In this document: one piece after another, positions 50,452-61,132 of the stretch
Layout of the letters: the number at the start of each line of letters is the position of its first letter
Position numbering within the stretch: position 1 is the stretch's first letter
Assembly (NCBI GenBank): GCA_000504425.1
Contig: KI632513.1
Location: 1,047,491 to 1,111,490, forward strand
Direction of reading: 5' to 3'
Length of the DNA: 64,000 nt
Source: Rhodopseudomonas palustris JSC-3b
GTDB lineage: Bacteria > Pseudomonadota > Alphaproteobacteria > Rhizobiales > Xanthobacteraceae
Notes under the pieces: generated by a model
Seen by the model: the letters and a program-made list of their open reading frames with translations, nothing else
Told to the model about the DNA's origin: nothing
Databases searched by the model: none
Program-made: the position numbers and the translations under genes

Positions 50452-50820
50452 TCACCGCTGCAGCAGCACTGCCGCCAGCCATAGCTGCGACAGCGCAAAC
50501 AGCACTGCAAAAATGGGCCGGCTACGGCGCGCCAGCCAGTTCGGCAGCCAGATATCGAAATTGGCGGACCGATCATTGGTGTAGCGCGCTGCTGCGATCG
50601 TCAGCGGGCAGCGCATCCGATTGAGCAGCAGCACCGCCAATTCGGCCCAGACGAACAGGCTCATCCACAGCGCGGCCTGCAGCGCACCGAGCGGAATTGC
50701 GATCAGGATGCCGACGATCGAACTGGCGAAAAACAGCCAGAGCGCGGTGTGCACCGCCCGGATCGCGGTCAAGGCGCGGGCCGCCGCATCGCTTTGCGGC
50801 GCTGAGTGCGATGGGGTCAT
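50452..50820 (-). CDS. Small integral membrane protein
   Basis: 122 residues with three or four hydrophobic helices (about 26-50, 52-68, 102-120). NRMRCPLTIAAARYTNDRSANFDIWLPNWL (central motif RCPLTIAAARYTND) is a distinctive conserved-looking part with a Cys. No function known to me. The start overlaps the stop of the CBS-domain gene by four bases, so both are in one operon. Confidence 0.75.
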   Translation of the reverse strand: MTPSHSAPQSDAAARALTAIRAVHTALWLFFASSIVGILIAIPLGALQAALWMSLFVWAELAVLLLNRMRCPLTIAAARYTNDRSANFDIWLPNWLARRSRPIFAVLFALSQLWLAAVLLQR

Positions 50821-52109
50821 GCCGCGGCCTCCGTTTCGTGCTTGGTTGCCAAAATCTTGTCGATGCGCCGCCCGTCAAGATCGAGCACTTCAAAGCGCCA
50901 ATCCTGATAGTTGAAGTGATCGCCGACCTCGGGCAACGCGCCATAATGATGCAGCACCAGCCCGGCGACGGTATGGAAGTCGCGATGGTCGGGCAGCGGC
51001 ACTTTGAGCAGATCGCCGACTTCATCGACCGGCATCCAGCCGGCGATCAGATAGCTGCCGTCGTCGCGGCGCACAAAGGCGGGCTCGGGCGGCCCTTGTT
51101 CTGAGTTGAAGGCACCGACGATCGATTCGAGAATATCGGCCGTGGTCACCACGCCTTCGAACGCGCCGTATTCGTCATAGACCAAGCCAAGATGCACCGT
51201 CGACTTGCGCAGCATCGCCAGCGCGTCGCGGGCGTCGGCCGAGGAGGGGATCACCGGCGCGGCGCGCACCAGGCTGCGCAGCTCCGGTCGGTCGCCGCGC
51301 AGATAGGCGGTCAGCAGGTCCTTGGCTTGAATGATGCCGATCGGATCGTCGCGATTACCGTCCGTCACCGGCAGCCGGGAATGGGGGTTGTTGAGCAGCG
51401 CCTCGCGCACCGTGTCCCACGGATCGTTGAGATCGAGCAGTTCAACGTCCGGGCGCGGCGTCATCACCGCACCAACCGGGCGGTCGCCAAGTCGCATCAC
51501 GCCGGCGATCATTTCCTTCTCGCCTGGTTCCAGCACCCCGGCGGTTTCGGCTTCGCGCACCAGATTGTGAATTTCTTCCTCGGACACTTTGTCTTCGGCG
51601 TCGCCCTCCTTGCCGAGCAGTCGCAAGATGCCCTTGCCGGACCAGTCGAGGATCAGCACCAGTGGCATCGACAGCTTGGCGAGCAGCGTCATCGCCGGCG
51701 CGACCTTGACCGCCACCGTTTCCGGATTGCGCAAAGCCAGCTGCTTCGGCACCAGCTCCCCGACGATCAGCGTGGCATAGGTGATCAGCGTCACCACCAG
51801 CCCCACGCCCAGCAGATCGGCGCCCGGCACGCCTTGGTCCCGGAGCCAGTCGTTGAGCCGCAAGCCGAGCGTCGCGCCCGAAAAGGCGCCGGACAACACG
51901 CCGACCAGGGTGATGCCGATCTGAACGGTGGAGAGGAAGCGCCCCGGATTGGAGGCCAGCGCCAGCGCCTGGCCGGCGCCGCGGACATTTTTCTGCAGCA
52001 TCACCGCCAGCCGTGACGGGCGGGACGAAACGATCGCCAGCTCGGACATCGCCAGCAATCCATTGATGACGATGAGCACGATGACAATCGCGAATTCCAG
52101 CGACAACAT
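50817..52109 (-). CDS. CNNM/CBS/CorC_HlyC transporter-like protein (hemolysin family)
   Basis: 430 residues. N-terminal DUF21/CNNM membrane part with three to four helices (1-150, NGLLAMSELAIVSSR start), two CBS domains (about 205-325; VMTPRPDVELLDLND, SRLPVTDGNRDDPIGIIQAKDL in parts) and a C-terminal CorC_HlyC domain (SYLIAGWMPVDEVGDLL, TVAGLVLHHYGALPEVGD). Relatives work in magnesium or cobalt efflux; the 'hemolysin' name is historical. Followed by a small membrane protein gene. Confidence 0.92.
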   Translation of the reverse strand: MLSLEFAIVIVLIVINGLLAMSELAIVSSRPSRLAVMLQKNVRGAGQALALASNPGRFLSTVQIGITLVGVLSGAFSGATLGLRLNDWLRDQGVPGADLLGVGLVVTLITYATLIVGELVPKQLALRNPETVAVKVAPAMTLLAKLSMPLVLILDWSGKGILRLLGKEGDAEDKVSEEEIHNLVREAETAGVLEPGEKEMIAGVMRLGDRPVGAVMTPRPDVELLDLNDPWDTVREALLNNPHSRLPVTDGNRDDPIGIIQAKDLLTAYLRGDRPELRSLVRAAPVIPSSADARDALAMLRKSTVHLGLVYDEYGAFEGVVTTADILESIVGAFNSEQGPPEPAFVRRDDGSYLIAGWMPVDEVGDLLKVPLPDHRDFHTVAGLVLHHYGALPEVGDHFNYQDWRFEVLDLDGRRIDKILATKHETEAAA

Positions 52110-52261
52110 GGCGCGAGCGCCGACCTCCTCAATCCTGATGCAGATTGCTCATATGTAGGTATGGCGGCGCGGAAACGTAACTGTCCGATTGTACAGAACT
52201 GACCTTTTAGTTCAGTTTTCAGATTGGAATCGTTCTTGAAATTATTGAATAAGAACGAATT

Positions 52262-53080
52262 TTACTCTTCAAGCTTGGCCTTGGTCCACAGCGCATCCAT
52301 TTCCGCCAGCGTCGCCGACCGGCAGTCACGCCCCTCGGTCGCCAGCGCCCGCTCGATATAGCCGAAGCGGCGTTCGAACTTGGCATTGGTGGCGCGCAGC
52401 GCGGTTTCCGGATCAGCGCCGACATGGCGCGCCAGATTGACCAGCGCAAACATCAGATCGCCGGTCTCGGCCTGGGCGCCGGCGTTATCGCCCTCATTGA
52501 GTGCCGCCTCGACTTCATCGATCTCCTCGCGGATCTTGGCCAGCACCGCGCGCGGGTCGTTCCAGTCAAATCCGACGGTCGCGGCCTTGCGCTGCAGCTC
52601 CATGGCCCGGGTCAGGGCCGGCTGGCCGGGTTTCACCTCGGCGAGCAGGGACGACGCCACCACCTCCGGCTGGGCGCGGCGCGCGGCACGCTCCGCCTTC
52701 TCCTCGGCCTTGATGCGATGCCAGGTGACCTGGGCGCCGGCCGGATCGGCTTCGCGATTGTCAGGGTCGGCAAAGACGTGGGGGTGACGCCGGATCATCT
52801 TGCGGCAGATCGCTTCGACCACGTCGCCGAACGCGAACGCGCCTTGTTCCTCCGCCATCCTGGAATGGAACACGACCTGCAGCAGCAGGTCGCCCAATTC
52901 GTCGCGCAGATCATCGAGGTCGTTGCGGGTGATGGCCTCGGCCACCTCATAGGCTTCTTCGATGGTGTAGGGCGCGATGGTCGCAAAATTCTGCTCGAGG
53001 TCCCACGGGCAGCCGGTGCCGGGGGTACGCAGCGCGGCCATGATCTCGATCAGGCGGGTGATGTCACGGGAAGGCTTCAT
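52262..53080 (-). CDS. mazG: Nucleoside triphosphate pyrophosphohydrolase MazG
   Basis: 272 residues with two MazG folds. The N-terminal part has [28 protein letters not shown] (motif [10 protein letters not shown]), [22 protein letters not shown] with the EExxE...ExxD metal site. The second is about 190-265 ([31 protein letters not shown]). It removes aberrant NTPs. Start ATG 53080 gives the standard [14 protein letters not shown]; divergent from queC, with 114 bases between. Confidence 0.95.
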   Translation of the reverse strand: MKPSRDITRLIEIMAALRTPGTGCPWDLEQNFATIAPYTIEEAYEVAEAITRNDLDDLRDELGDLLLQVVFHSRMAEEQGAFAFGDVVEAICRKMIRRHPHVFADPDNREADPAGAQVTWHRIKAEEKAERAARRAQPEVVASSLLAEVKPGQPALTRAMELQRKAATVGFDWNDPRAVLAKIREEIDEVEAALNEGDNAGAQAETGDLMFALVNLARHVGADPETALRATNAKFERRFGYIERALATEGRDCRSATLAEMDALWTKAKLEE

Positions 53081-53194
53081 GGCGGGCACTCTTTGGTCGC
53101 AGGGCCTCTCTATGCCGCAGCGCGGCGCCAAACCCCAGCAAAAATGGCAGCGCCCGTTTGGCGCAGCGGCGCGGTAGTGCTATGGCGGCCGGCT

Positions 53195-53953
53195 ATGAAC
53201 AATCGAGAGCACAGCGAGACCGCCGACAGCGGCGCCGACAAGGCGCTTGTGCTGTTTTCGGGTGGCCAGGATTCAGCGACCTGTCTGGCATGGGCGCTGC
53301 AACGTTTCGCCCATGTGGAAACCCTCGGCTTCGATTATGGCCAGCGCCATCTGGTCGAACTTGAGAGCCGGCAGCATCTGGTCGACGGGATCAAGGCGCT
53401 GCAGCCGGGCTGGGCTGCCAAGCTCGGCGAAGCGCACACGCTGGCGGTGCCAACGCTGGCATCGATCTCCGACACCGCTCTGACCCGCGAGGTGGCGATC
53501 ACCATGGGGGCTGACGGCCTGCCCAACACGTTTGTGCCCGGCCGCAATTTGATCTTTTTGACCTTCGCCGCGGCGCTGGCTTATCGGCGCGGCATCGGCG
53601 CGATCGTTGGCGGCATGTGCGAGACCGATTATTCCGGCTATCCCGATTGCCGCGACGCCACCATCAAGGCGCTGCAAACCGCCATCAACCTCGGCATGGA
53701 CAAGAATTTTGCGCTGCACACGCCGTTGATGTGGCGCGATAAGGCCGAGACCTGGGCGCTGGCACAGGAGCTCGGCGGCGATGGCCTGGTCGATCTGATC
53801 CGCGAGCACTCCCACACCTGTTATCTCGGCGAGCGCGGCGCGCGCCATGATTGGGGCTATGGCTGCGGCGAATGTCCTGCCTGCCGGCTACGCGCCAAGG
53901 GCTGGCAGCAATTTGCTGCACAGCAGCAGCGCGGCGGTCGCGCGCCGAACTGA
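53195..53953 (+). CDS. queC: 7-cyano-7-deazaguanine synthase
   Basis: Makes preQ0 from carboxy-deazaguanine, ammonia and ATP in queuosine synthesis. 252 residues: [18 protein letters not shown] is the PP-loop (SGGQDS), then [44 protein letters not shown], and the C-terminal zinc site [15 protein letters not shown] longer frame upstream is non-conserved; ATG 53195 gives the expected N-terminus. No sibling queuosine genes are seen nearby. Confidence 0.95.
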   Translation: MNNREHSETADSGADKALVLFSGGQDSATCLAWALQRFAHVETLGFDYGQRHLVELESRQHLVDGIKALQPGWAAKLGEAHTLAVPTLASISDTALTREVAITMGADGLPNTFVPGRNLIFLTFAAALAYRRGIGAIVGGMCETDYSGYPDCRDATIKALQTAINLGMDKNFALHTPLMWRDKAETWALAQELGGDGLVDLIREHSHTCYLGERGARHDWGYGCGECPACRLRAKGWQQFAAQQQRGGRAPN

Positions 53954-54156
53954 TCCACCGCGGAGCCGATTTAACAGTTGCCTGCGACCCGCCGCCGCTT
54001 GCCGGCGCCGCTGCTGATTGCCATCATCCATTAGCATGCCTCGCCGGCTGGAAGCGAAGCTCCAAGGCCGGCCTGCAGGCCAACGGCGCCAGCAAGGTGC
54101 CGACAACAGCGCTGCCAACAACAGCGTTCGAGGAAGCTGCGTCCAGGGAGTCGACT

Positions 54157-54471
54157 ATGATTACCACCGTCGTGCAATTCCGCCTTGCAGAGCCGCTCTC
54201 TTTGGACGAAGCCAAACGCCGCTTCCAAAGCAGCGCGCCGAAATATCGCAATCTTCCGGGGCTTGTACGCAAATACTACATCCGCTCTGAAGATGGCATG
54301 ACCGCGGGCGGGGTGTATTTTTGGGAGAACCGCGAAGCCGCCGAAAAGGTCTATACCGGCGAATGGCGGGCGTTTGTCGAAAAGCTCTATGGCTCGGCCC
54401 CGGCCATTGACTGGTTCGAGAGCCCGGTTGTGGTGGATAACGCTGCACACGCTGATACTGCGCCGCAATAA
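54157..54471 (+). CDS. YdhR-like putative monooxygenase
   Basis: A 104-residue ferredoxin-like (ABM-fold) protein: TTVVQFRLAEPLSLDEAKRRFQ, NLPGLVRKYYIRSEDGMTAGG (in parts), VYFWENREAAEKVYTGEW and IDWFESPVVVDN, the YdhR pattern. GGGAG precedes ATG 54157. Structural relatives act on aromatic compounds, but activity is not established. Confidence 0.88.
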   Translation: MITTVVQFRLAEPLSLDEAKRRFQSSAPKYRNLPGLVRKYYIRSEDGMTAGGVYFWENREAAEKVYTGEWRAFVEKLYGSAPAIDWFESPVVVDNAAHADTAPQ

Positions 54472-54757
54472 ATGCTGGCCGCCTCAATTGCGGTCGGGCG
54501 GATCGGCCTGGGACGGTAATCCTCGTAGTCCTACGCGGCGTCAGGTTAACAATCCAATCAGTAGAGCATTTTAGCTTCTGCTCGCTGCATGCTTGGATCT
54601 GATCGTTGCTACCAGCCTTTCAGCGGGTGTGATCACTCGTGGCCGTTCCTCATGGGCGAGCCGCGCTGCTGGTCATGGCCGCTGCTATGTGATGGGGCGG
54701 CATGGATCGAGGCCGCTAGCCATCGAACAGGCCGCAAGAAGCAAGGACGGACGTCGG

Positions 54758-56908
54758 ATGCGTAACAACCTCCCGGTCACCAACGTCGAACACAAGCTCA
54801 GCGACGATTGTCTGATCGTCTCGAAGACCGACCCCAAGGGGCGCATCACCTATTACAACCAGGCTTTTCTCGACGCCTCCGGCTTCACCGCCGAGGAACT
54901 GATGGGCCAGCCGCACAACATCGTGCGGCACCCGGACATGCCGCCGGCGGCCTTTCAGAACATGTGGGATACGTTGCACGCCGGCCGGCCGTGGTGCGGC
55001 GCGGTGAAGAACCGCCGCAAGAACGGCGACTATTATTGGGTGATGGCAAGCGCCAGCCCGATCTGGGAGAACGGCCAACTGATCGGCTACATGTCGATCC
55101 GCTCCAAACTGCCTGACAATCTGCGGGCCCAAGCCGAGCTGGTGTACGCCGAGATGCGCGCCGGCACCTGCAAAAACTACACCGTTGCCGATGGCATCAT
55201 CCGCCGCAAGACGGTGTTTGACCGGCTGTCATTCTTCACCAAAACGCTGAAAGCGCGGCTGTTCACGCTGGTGTCGGTGCTGGTTAGCGTCATGACGGTG
55301 GTCGGCATCGCCGGGCTGGTGGCGACTTCGCGCAGCACCGACAGCGTTAAATCCGTCTATGACAGTTCGACTGTGCCGCTGCAGCAGTTGTTCACCGTCA
55401 ACGAACGCATGAAGGACAACAGTGTTGCGCTGTACGGCGCCCTTGAGAGTGGCCGGGCCGGAACAGCCGTGACCGGTGTCGCCGACCGGGTCCGCACCAA
55501 TACCGAGCAGATCTCCAAGGCCTGGATGAGCTATCTTGAAGGTCCGCACACCGCATCGGAGAAGGAGGTTGCCTCCGCCTTCGATCGTAAGCGCAGAGCC
55601 ATCCTGGATGATGGCGTCAGGCCGGCTTTGGCGCTTTTGGAGGCAGGACGCTATGATGAGCTGGCGACCTTGCTCCGGGGACCGCTCAATGCACAGCTCG
55701 AGTCAGTCAAGACTGATATCGACAAGCTGGTTGCGCTTCAGGTCGAGGAAGCGCGGCACAGTTTTGATGCCAACCGGACCGAATTCATCACCACGCTGAT
55801 CACCGTCGTCGCATTGCTGCTGTTCGGCCTCGCTTATGGCGGCTGGCTTGCTTTGCGCACGATTCAGGCGACGCTGCGGCCGCTTGGCCGGCTCAATGCC
55901 GCGATGGACAACATCGCGCGTGGCCACCTGAACAGCAACATCCTGATCGTGCGTGACGACGAAATCGGCACGGCGCTGCGCAACATCCAGGCGATGCAAG
56001 CCAAGCTGGCCTTCGACCGCGAGGTGCAGATCGAGACCGAACATCGCATCACCACCCAGCGCCGCGCCGAGATGCGCAAGCTCGCTGCCGACTTCGAGAG
56101 CGCGGTCGGCGAGATCATCGATACCGTGTCATCCGCGTCCACCGAGCTGGAACACTCGGCCAATACCCTGACCTCAACGGCCGAGCGCACCCAGGACCTG
56201 ACGCGGATCGTGGCGAGCGCGTCCGGAGATGCTACGGCCAATGTGCAATCGGTGGCTTCGGCGACCGAGCAGATGACCTCTTCGGTGGAGGAGATCAGCC
56301 GTCAGGTGCAGGACTCTGCCAAGATTGCCAACGCTGCCGTGGAGCAGGCGCGCAAGACCAACGACCGGGTCAGCGAGCTGTCGAGCGCCGCCACCCGGAT
56401 CGGCGCGGTGGTCGAACTGATCAATGATATTGCCGGCCAAACCAATCTGCTGGCGCTGAATGCCACCATCGAAGCCGCGCGCGCCGGCGAGGCGGGCCGG
56501 GGTTTTGCGGTGGTTGCGTCGGAGGTGAAAGCGCTCGCCGAGCAGACGGCCAAGGCGACCGAGGAGATCGGCCAGCAGATCGCTGGCATTCAGACCGCGA
56601 CCCAAGAATCGGTGACCGCTATCAAGGAGATCGGCGACACGATTGGACAATTGTCGCAGATCTCATCGACCATCGCCGCAGCGATGGAACAGCAGGGCGC
56701 TGCGACGCGAGAAATTTCCAAGAACGTGCAACAGGCCGCGCAAGGCACGGTCGAAGTCGCCAGCAACATCAGCGATGTCGAGCGCGGTGCCGGCGAAACC
56801 GGCTCGGCATCCACCCAGCTGCTGGCAGCGGCGCAGTCGCTGTCGCGCGAGAGCGACCGGCTGAAGCAAGAAGTCGATAAGTTCATGGCGACGGTGAAAG
56901 CGGCCTAA
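54758..56908 (+). CDS. Methyl-accepting chemotaxis protein with N-terminal PAS domain (Aer-like)
   Basis: 716 residues. The PAS domain (about 20-120) has [23 protein letters not shown] (in parts) and the Aer-type [18 protein letters not shown]; it probably binds FAD or haem. Two membrane helices (about 165-188 and 345-370) enclose a helical-bundle sensor; HAMP and a signalling domain with [29 protein letters not shown] (core [20 protein letters not shown]) follow. No C-terminal NWETF-type pentapeptide. ATG 54758 is preferred. A strong terminator follows. Confidence 0.92.
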   Translation: MRNNLPVTNVEHKLSDDCLIVSKTDPKGRITYYNQAFLDASGFTAEELMGQPHNIVRHPDMPPAAFQNMWDTLHAGRPWCGAVKNRRKNGDYYWVMASASPIWENGQLIGYMSIRSKLPDNLRAQAELVYAEMRAGTCKNYTVADGIIRRKTVFDRLSFFTKTLKARLFTLVSVLVSVMTVVGIAGLVATSRSTDSVKSVYDSSTVPLQQLFTVNERMKDNSVALYGALESGRAGTAVTGVADRVRTNTEQISKAWMSYLEGPHTASEKEVASAFDRKRRAILDDGVRPALALLEAGRYDELATLLRGPLNAQLESVKTDIDKLVALQVEEARHSFDANRTEFITTLITVVALLLFGLAYGGWLALRTIQATLRPLGRLNAAMDNIARGHLNSNILIVRDDEIGTALRNIQAMQAKLAFDREVQIETEHRITTQRRAEMRKLAADFESAVGEIIDTVSSASTELEHSANTLTSTAERTQDLTRIVASASGDATANVQSVASATEQMTSSVEEISRQVQDSAKIANAAVEQARKTNDRVSELSSAATRIGAVVELINDIAGQTNLLALNATIEAARAGEAGRGFAVVASEVKALAEQTAKATEEIGQQIAGIQTATQESVTAIKEIGDTIGQLSQISSTIAAAMEQQGAATREISKNVQQAAQGTVEVASNISDVERGAGETGSASTQLLAAAQSLSRESDRLKQEVDKFMATVKAA

Positions 56909-56934
56909 CACCGCCCACAGTGCTAGCAGACAAC

Positions 56935-56965
56935 TCCTCCGCGCAGCGCTGCGCGGAGGATTTTT
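56935..56965 (+). terminator. Terminator after the PAS chemoreceptor gene
   Basis: TCCTCCGCGCAGC/GCTGCGCGGAGGA, a perfect 13-bp palindrome followed by TTTTT, 27 bases after the stop codon. Confidence 0.88.
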
Positions 56966-57158
56966 GTTGTGGCGTGGTGCTAAGCGATTGAGTGGCGTTG
57001 ATGCCGTGTTGCTGCAGTCGCGCGTAACAGACAATGTGAGCTAATAATCACCGCTGATTTCATGTAGCGAAATTACCGCTATTGAAGTGTGCGCTCATGG
57101 TCGAAAGTTGCAACGACGCAGGACCCAACTAGTAGTTTCACCAGTACTGTTCTCAACT

Positions 57159-57203
57159 GATCAGAAATTTCTGCGGCGCACCGTGGCGCCGAATTTTCTG
57201 ATC
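57159..57203. promoter_or_regulatory. Interrupted inverted repeat upstream of the second chemoreceptor
   Basis: GATCAGAAA...CGGCGC and GCGCCG...TTTCTGATC make a two-part stem (6-bp inner, 9-bp outer) with a 6-base loop, 85 bases before the gene. It may be an operator or leader structure. Not followed by a T-run. Confidence 0.4.
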
Positions 57204-57287
57204 GCTGTCAGGCGTCAGATGGCGTGACCTGAACCGCTGGCGGTGCGACCGCATGGTGCGGAGGGTCGATTGCAGAAGGGGGCAGTC

Positions 57288-58970
57288 GTGCGCGTGACGT
57301 TAAAAACCTATCTGATCACCATCGTTTCCCTGCTGCTGCTATTGCTGATGGGCCAGAGCTGGATGGCGCTGAGCAAGCTCGGCACCATCAACACTAAGAT
57401 GGAAGACGTCAACGGCCGTTGGCTGCCAGCCGTGCGGCAGCTCGGCGAAGTGAAATACACGATGGTGCGCTATCGGGTCGCCAGCTTGCGGGTGCTGCTT
57501 GCCAATGATCCAGACTATCGCAAGCAATTGGTGGCCAATCAGGAGATGCGGGCCGGGCAGGCGGCCGATAATATCAAGAAGTACGAGCAACGCATTACTG
57601 ACCCGACCGCGCGGCGCATGTTCGATGAACTGACCGCGAAATGGTCGACTTACTTGGCGCTGCAGCGGAAGATGTCGGAAGTGGCGCTTTCAAGTCAGCC
57701 TGGCGATTTGTTGAAGGCGGACGATGCCGCGGCGCGGCCGGCCTTCGATGTGGTGCTGAAAGTGATCGACGAAGCGGTGGAGCAGAACGATCAGGGCGCC
57801 ACGGCTGCGACCCAGGAGGCGCATAACAGCTATGTCTCGGCCTGGAGCAATACGATGGTGCTGGCCACGATCTCGATCGTGATCGGCATCGCTGCGGTGC
57901 TGTTCGTGACCTTGCGGATTGCCGCCGGACTGGCGAATTTGAACCGGGCGCTGGCGACCATGGCGGCGGGTGACCTCAAGGTCGTGATCCCGGGCGCGGA
58001 CCGCAATGACGAAATTGGCGATATGGCCAGCAATGTCGTCAAGATCCGCGAAAACTCCGAACAGGCGGCGCGCCACGAAGCCGAATTGGTGGCCGAGCAG
58101 CAGCGGGTCGGCGCCGAGCAGCGCAAGGCGGCGATGCATCGCATGGCCGACGATTTCGAAGCGGCGGTCGGTGAGATCATCGAAACCGTATCCTCGGCTT
58201 CCACTGAGCTGGAGGCGTCGGCCGATACGCTGGCGTCAACCGCCGATCGCGCGCAGTCGCTGGCGACGGTGGTGGCTGCAGCCTCCGAAGAAGCGTCCAC
58301 CAATGTGCAGTCAGTGGCATCGGCGACTGAGGAAATGTCGTCCTCGATCAGCGAGATCAGCCGCCAGGTGCAAAGCTCGGCGCGCATTGCCGGGGAGGCG
58401 GTGGATCAGGCCCGGCACACCAATGACCGGGTTGCCGAGCTTGCCAAGGCGGCCAACCGGATCGGCGACGTGGTCGAGCTGATCAATACGATCGCTGGCC
58501 AGACCAATCTGTTGGCGCTGAATGCCACTATCGAAGCGGCCCGGGCCGGCGAGGCAGGGCGCGGCTTCGCGGTGGTGGCGTCCGAAGTCAAGGCGTTGGC
58601 CGAGCAGACCGCCAAGGCGACCGGCGATATCGGCCAGCAGATCGCCAGCATTCAGAGCGCCACCCATGAATCGGTCGAAGCGATTCAGGCGATCGGCACC
58701 ACCATTGCGAGGATGTCGGAGATTGCCGCCACCATCGCCTCGGCGATTGAGCAGCAGGGCGCGGCGACCCAGGAGATTTCCCGCAACGTCCAGCAGGCGG
58801 CGGCCGGTACCCACGAAGTCTCCGCCAATATCTGCACCGTCCAACATGGCGCGACTGACACCGGCGCGGCGTCCTCCCAGGTGCTGACCGCGGCCAAAGC
58901 GCTGTCGCGCGACAGCAACCGCCTAAAACTCGAAGTCGGCAAATTCCTGAATACGGTGCGCGCCGCCTAA
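57288..58970 (+). CDS. Methyl-accepting chemotaxis protein
   Basis: 560 residues from GTG 57288 (AAGGGGG upstream). TM1 about 8-30 ([14 protein letters not shown]), a 4-helix-bundle periplasmic sensor (about 31-185), TM2 about 190-213, HAMP, and a signalling domain nearly identical in layout to the preceding chemoreceptor ([38 protein letters not shown]). No PAS domain. Tandem with the PAS chemoreceptor but with its own leader. Ligand unknown. Confidence 0.92.
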   Translation: MRVTLKTYLITIVSLLLLLLMGQSWMALSKLGTINTKMEDVNGRWLPAVRQLGEVKYTMVRYRVASLRVLLANDPDYRKQLVANQEMRAGQAADNIKKYEQRITDPTARRMFDELTAKWSTYLALQRKMSEVALSSQPGDLLKADDAAARPAFDVVLKVIDEAVEQNDQGATAATQEAHNSYVSAWSNTMVLATISIVIGIAAVLFVTLRIAAGLANLNRALATMAAGDLKVVIPGADRNDEIGDMASNVVKIRENSEQAARHEAELVAEQQRVGAEQRKAAMHRMADDFEAAVGEIIETVSSASTELEASADTLASTADRAQSLATVVAAASEEASTNVQSVASATEEMSSSISEISRQVQSSARIAGEAVDQARHTNDRVAELAKAANRIGDVVELINTIAGQTNLLALNATIEAARAGEAGRGFAVVASEVKALAEQTAKATGDIGQQIASIQSATHESVEAIQAIGTTIARMSEIAATIASAIEQQGAATQEISRNVQQAAAGTHEVSANICTVQHGATDTGAASSQVLTAAKALSRDSNRLKLEVGKFLNTVRAA

Positions 58971-59280
58971 GCTTGCGCGATCTGAGGCCATCAGCGCCGC
59001 AAGCGCGCCGCGCATCATCGTGCAGAGCTGATCGCCCCGCAAGCCGTCTGGTCTGCGGGGCGAGGCTTGCTTGGTCACCGGACCGTCATGTCGGCCTCCA
59101 TTGCGCACGAAAGAGCATTATTCATCTGGCTTTTCGGCTTGCCTTTGCGCCGATCTTGGCGAGATGATTGGTCGTGAACGGCCGGTTCTGTGATTTCTGG
59201 TTGCGCAGGATCAATGCGCAAGTGATCACGAGTCAAAAATCCTGCGGGTGCAATGATCACCGCTAAGGGAGGCTTTGGTA

Positions 59281-60942
59281 ATGTCGCTGTTACCGATCAG
59301 GACGGTGCTGCCTGTAACGATCGCCGCCATGACGATCGCTGTTGCGAGTGTCGATAACGCCAACGCACGCAGCAAGTTCGAGAAGGGCGAGGTCAAGGCA
59401 ATCGCGGAGGAGGCGTTTATCTACGGCTTCCCGATGGTGATGAATTATGGCGTGTATTATGAGTCGTTCATCGACACCGCGTCATCGCAATACAAGGCGC
59501 CATTCAATCAGCTCTACAATACGGCCCGGGTCTATACGCCCGCCGATACCGCTGTGGTGACGCCGAACAGCGACACGCCCTATTCCTTCATCGGCATGGA
59601 TCTGCGCGCTGAGCCGATCGTGATCTGCAATCCGGATATCGAGAAGTCGCGGTACTTTTCGGTGCAGCTGATCGACATGTACACCTTCAACTACGGCTAT
59701 ATGGGCACACGCACCACCGGCAACGCTGCGCATTGCGCGCTGATCGCCGGACCGCGCTGGAAAGGCAAAGTGCCCAAGACGATCAGCACCGTGTTCCGCA
59801 GCGAGACGGATTTTTCGCTCGGCCTGATCCGCACCCAGCTGTTCAACGCCGCCGATATCGACAATGTCAAGAAGATCCAGGCTGGCTACCGGGCGCTGCC
59901 GCTGTCGCAATTCGAGGGGCGGGCGGCGAAAGCGCGCGCCGCAGCGGTGAAATGGCCCAAGATCGACAAGGAACTCGGCGCCAAAGACCCGTTCGCCTAT
60001 CTGAACTTCCTGCTGAGCTATGCTCCGGCAACGGGCCCGGCGGCGGTTGAGGCGCCGATGCGGGCGCGCTTTGCCAAGATCGGCATTGCTGCTGGTAAGC
60101 CGTTCGATGTCACCAAGCTGACGGCGGATCAGAAGGAAGAACTGGAAGCTGGCATCAAGAGCGGCATGGAGAAGATCAAGGCCAAGATAGACAATCTTGG
60201 CGGCGTCGAGAACGGCTGGCGCATCGCCAGCAACGCGTTCGGCGACCGGGCGATGTATGCCGGCGATTACGCGCGCCGTGCCGCCGCAGCGATGGCCGGC
60301 ATCTATGGCAACGACGCCGTTGAGGCGCTCTATCCGATGCTGGCGACCGATAGCGAGGGCAAGAAGCCGGACACCGGCGTGAGCAACTACGCGCTGACCT
60401 TCCCAGCCGGCATGCTGCCGCCCGCCAAGGCGTTCTGGTCGGTGACCATGTATGACGGCAAGACCCAGCTTCTGATCAACAATCCGATCAATCGCTATTT
60501 GATCAACTCGCCGATGCTGCCGGACCTGAAGAAGAACGCCGACGGCTCGCTGACGCTGCTGCTGCAGAAGGACTCGCCGGGCCCCGACAAACAGGCCAAC
60601 TGGCTGCCGGCGCCCAATGGTCCGGCCTATATCGTGATGCGGATCTATTGGCCGGAAGCCTCGGCACTGAATGGCTCGTGGAAGCCGCCGGCAGTGCAGA
60701 TCGTCAAGGCCGAGCCGCCGGCCGCGCCGGCACCGGCTGAACCGGCGACGCCGACCGACGCCAGTCAGGCGGCGCCAGCCAAGGCCGACGCGGCCAACCC
60801 TGAGCCGGCCAAATCTGAGCCCGCCAAATCGGAGGCTGCCACGCCTGAGGCTGCCAAGAGTGAGCCCGACAAGGCCGAGCCAGCCGCCGCGCAGCCCGCG
60901 ACGCCCGATCCGGCCAAGGACCAGCCGCAGAAGCAGCAATAG
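59281..60942 (+). CDS. Exported DUF1254/DUF1214 protein with Pro/Ala/Glu-rich tail
   Basis: 553 residues. Signal peptide to about residue 27 (IRTVLPVTIAAMTIAVASVD). The DUF1254 part (about 35-170) has YGFPMVMNYGVYYESF and TPNSDTPYSFIGMDLRAEP; DUF1214 (about 355-465) has MLPPAKAFWSVTMYDGKTQLL and NPINRYLINSPM. From about 480 a disordered tail repeats Ala-Lys-Ser-Glu-Pro-type units (EPAKSEPAKSEAATPEAAKS). AAGGGAGG precedes ATG 59281. The function of the family is unclear; some members lie with catabolic genes. Confidence 0.9.
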   Translation: MSLLPIRTVLPVTIAAMTIAVASVDNANARSKFEKGEVKAIAEEAFIYGFPMVMNYGVYYESFIDTASSQYKAPFNQLYNTARVYTPADTAVVTPNSDTPYSFIGMDLRAEPIVICNPDIEKSRYFSVQLIDMYTFNYGYMGTRTTGNAAHCALIAGPRWKGKVPKTISTVFRSETDFSLGLIRTQLFNAADIDNVKKIQAGYRALPLSQFEGRAAKARAAAVKWPKIDKELGAKDPFAYLNFLLSYAPATGPAAVEAPMRARFAKIGIAAGKPFDVTKLTADQKEELEAGIKSGMEKIKAKIDNLGGVENGWRIASNAFGDRAMYAGDYARRAAAAMAGIYGNDAVEALYPMLATDSEGKKPDTGVSNYALTFPAGMLPPAKAFWSVTMYDGKTQLLINNPINRYLINSPMLPDLKKNADGSLTLLLQKDSPGPDKQANWLPAPNGPAYIVMRIYWPEASALNGSWKPPAVQIVKAEPPAAPAPAEPATPTDASQAAPAKADAANPEPAKSEPAKSEAATPEAAKSEPDKAEPAAAQPATPDPAKDQPQKQQ

Positions 60943-60979
60943 GCGCGATCAGCGGCCCGGCAGCGATCCGCTGTCCCAC

Positions 60980-61007
60980 AAGGCGCCGCCCGCAGGCGGC
61001 GCCTTTA
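60980..61007 (+). terminator. Terminator after the DUF1254 gene
   Basis: AAGGCGCCGCC/GGCGGCGCCTT, a perfect 11-bp stem with a 4-base loop and then TTT, 38 bases after the stop. Confidence 0.75.
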
Positions 61008-61132
61008 AGGGCCGCCGATAACAACTGCCAGGCCTGTCTTGCGTCAGGCCTGTCTTGCATAGGCCTAGGCGCAGGCGAACCAAGGCGCGCGCGTCACCAG
61101 CGCCGCATGGTTCGCTGAGACCGGTCCGCTCG

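Noticed and set aside
52424-53194. N-terminal extension of queC over mazG
   Set aside because: It would be antisense to mazG and lacks any conserved sequence; ATG 53195 fits QueC.
53081-53194. preQ1 riboswitch before queC
   Set aside because: A short purine-rich stretch is present, but I could not fold a convincing preQ1-I pseudoknot with its conserved bases.
59482-60939. Minus-strand frame of 485 codons over the DUF1254 gene
   Set aside because: Composition is that of a shadow frame (Arg/Gly/His repeats opposite the Pro/Ala tail); the plus strand has known domains and a signal peptide.
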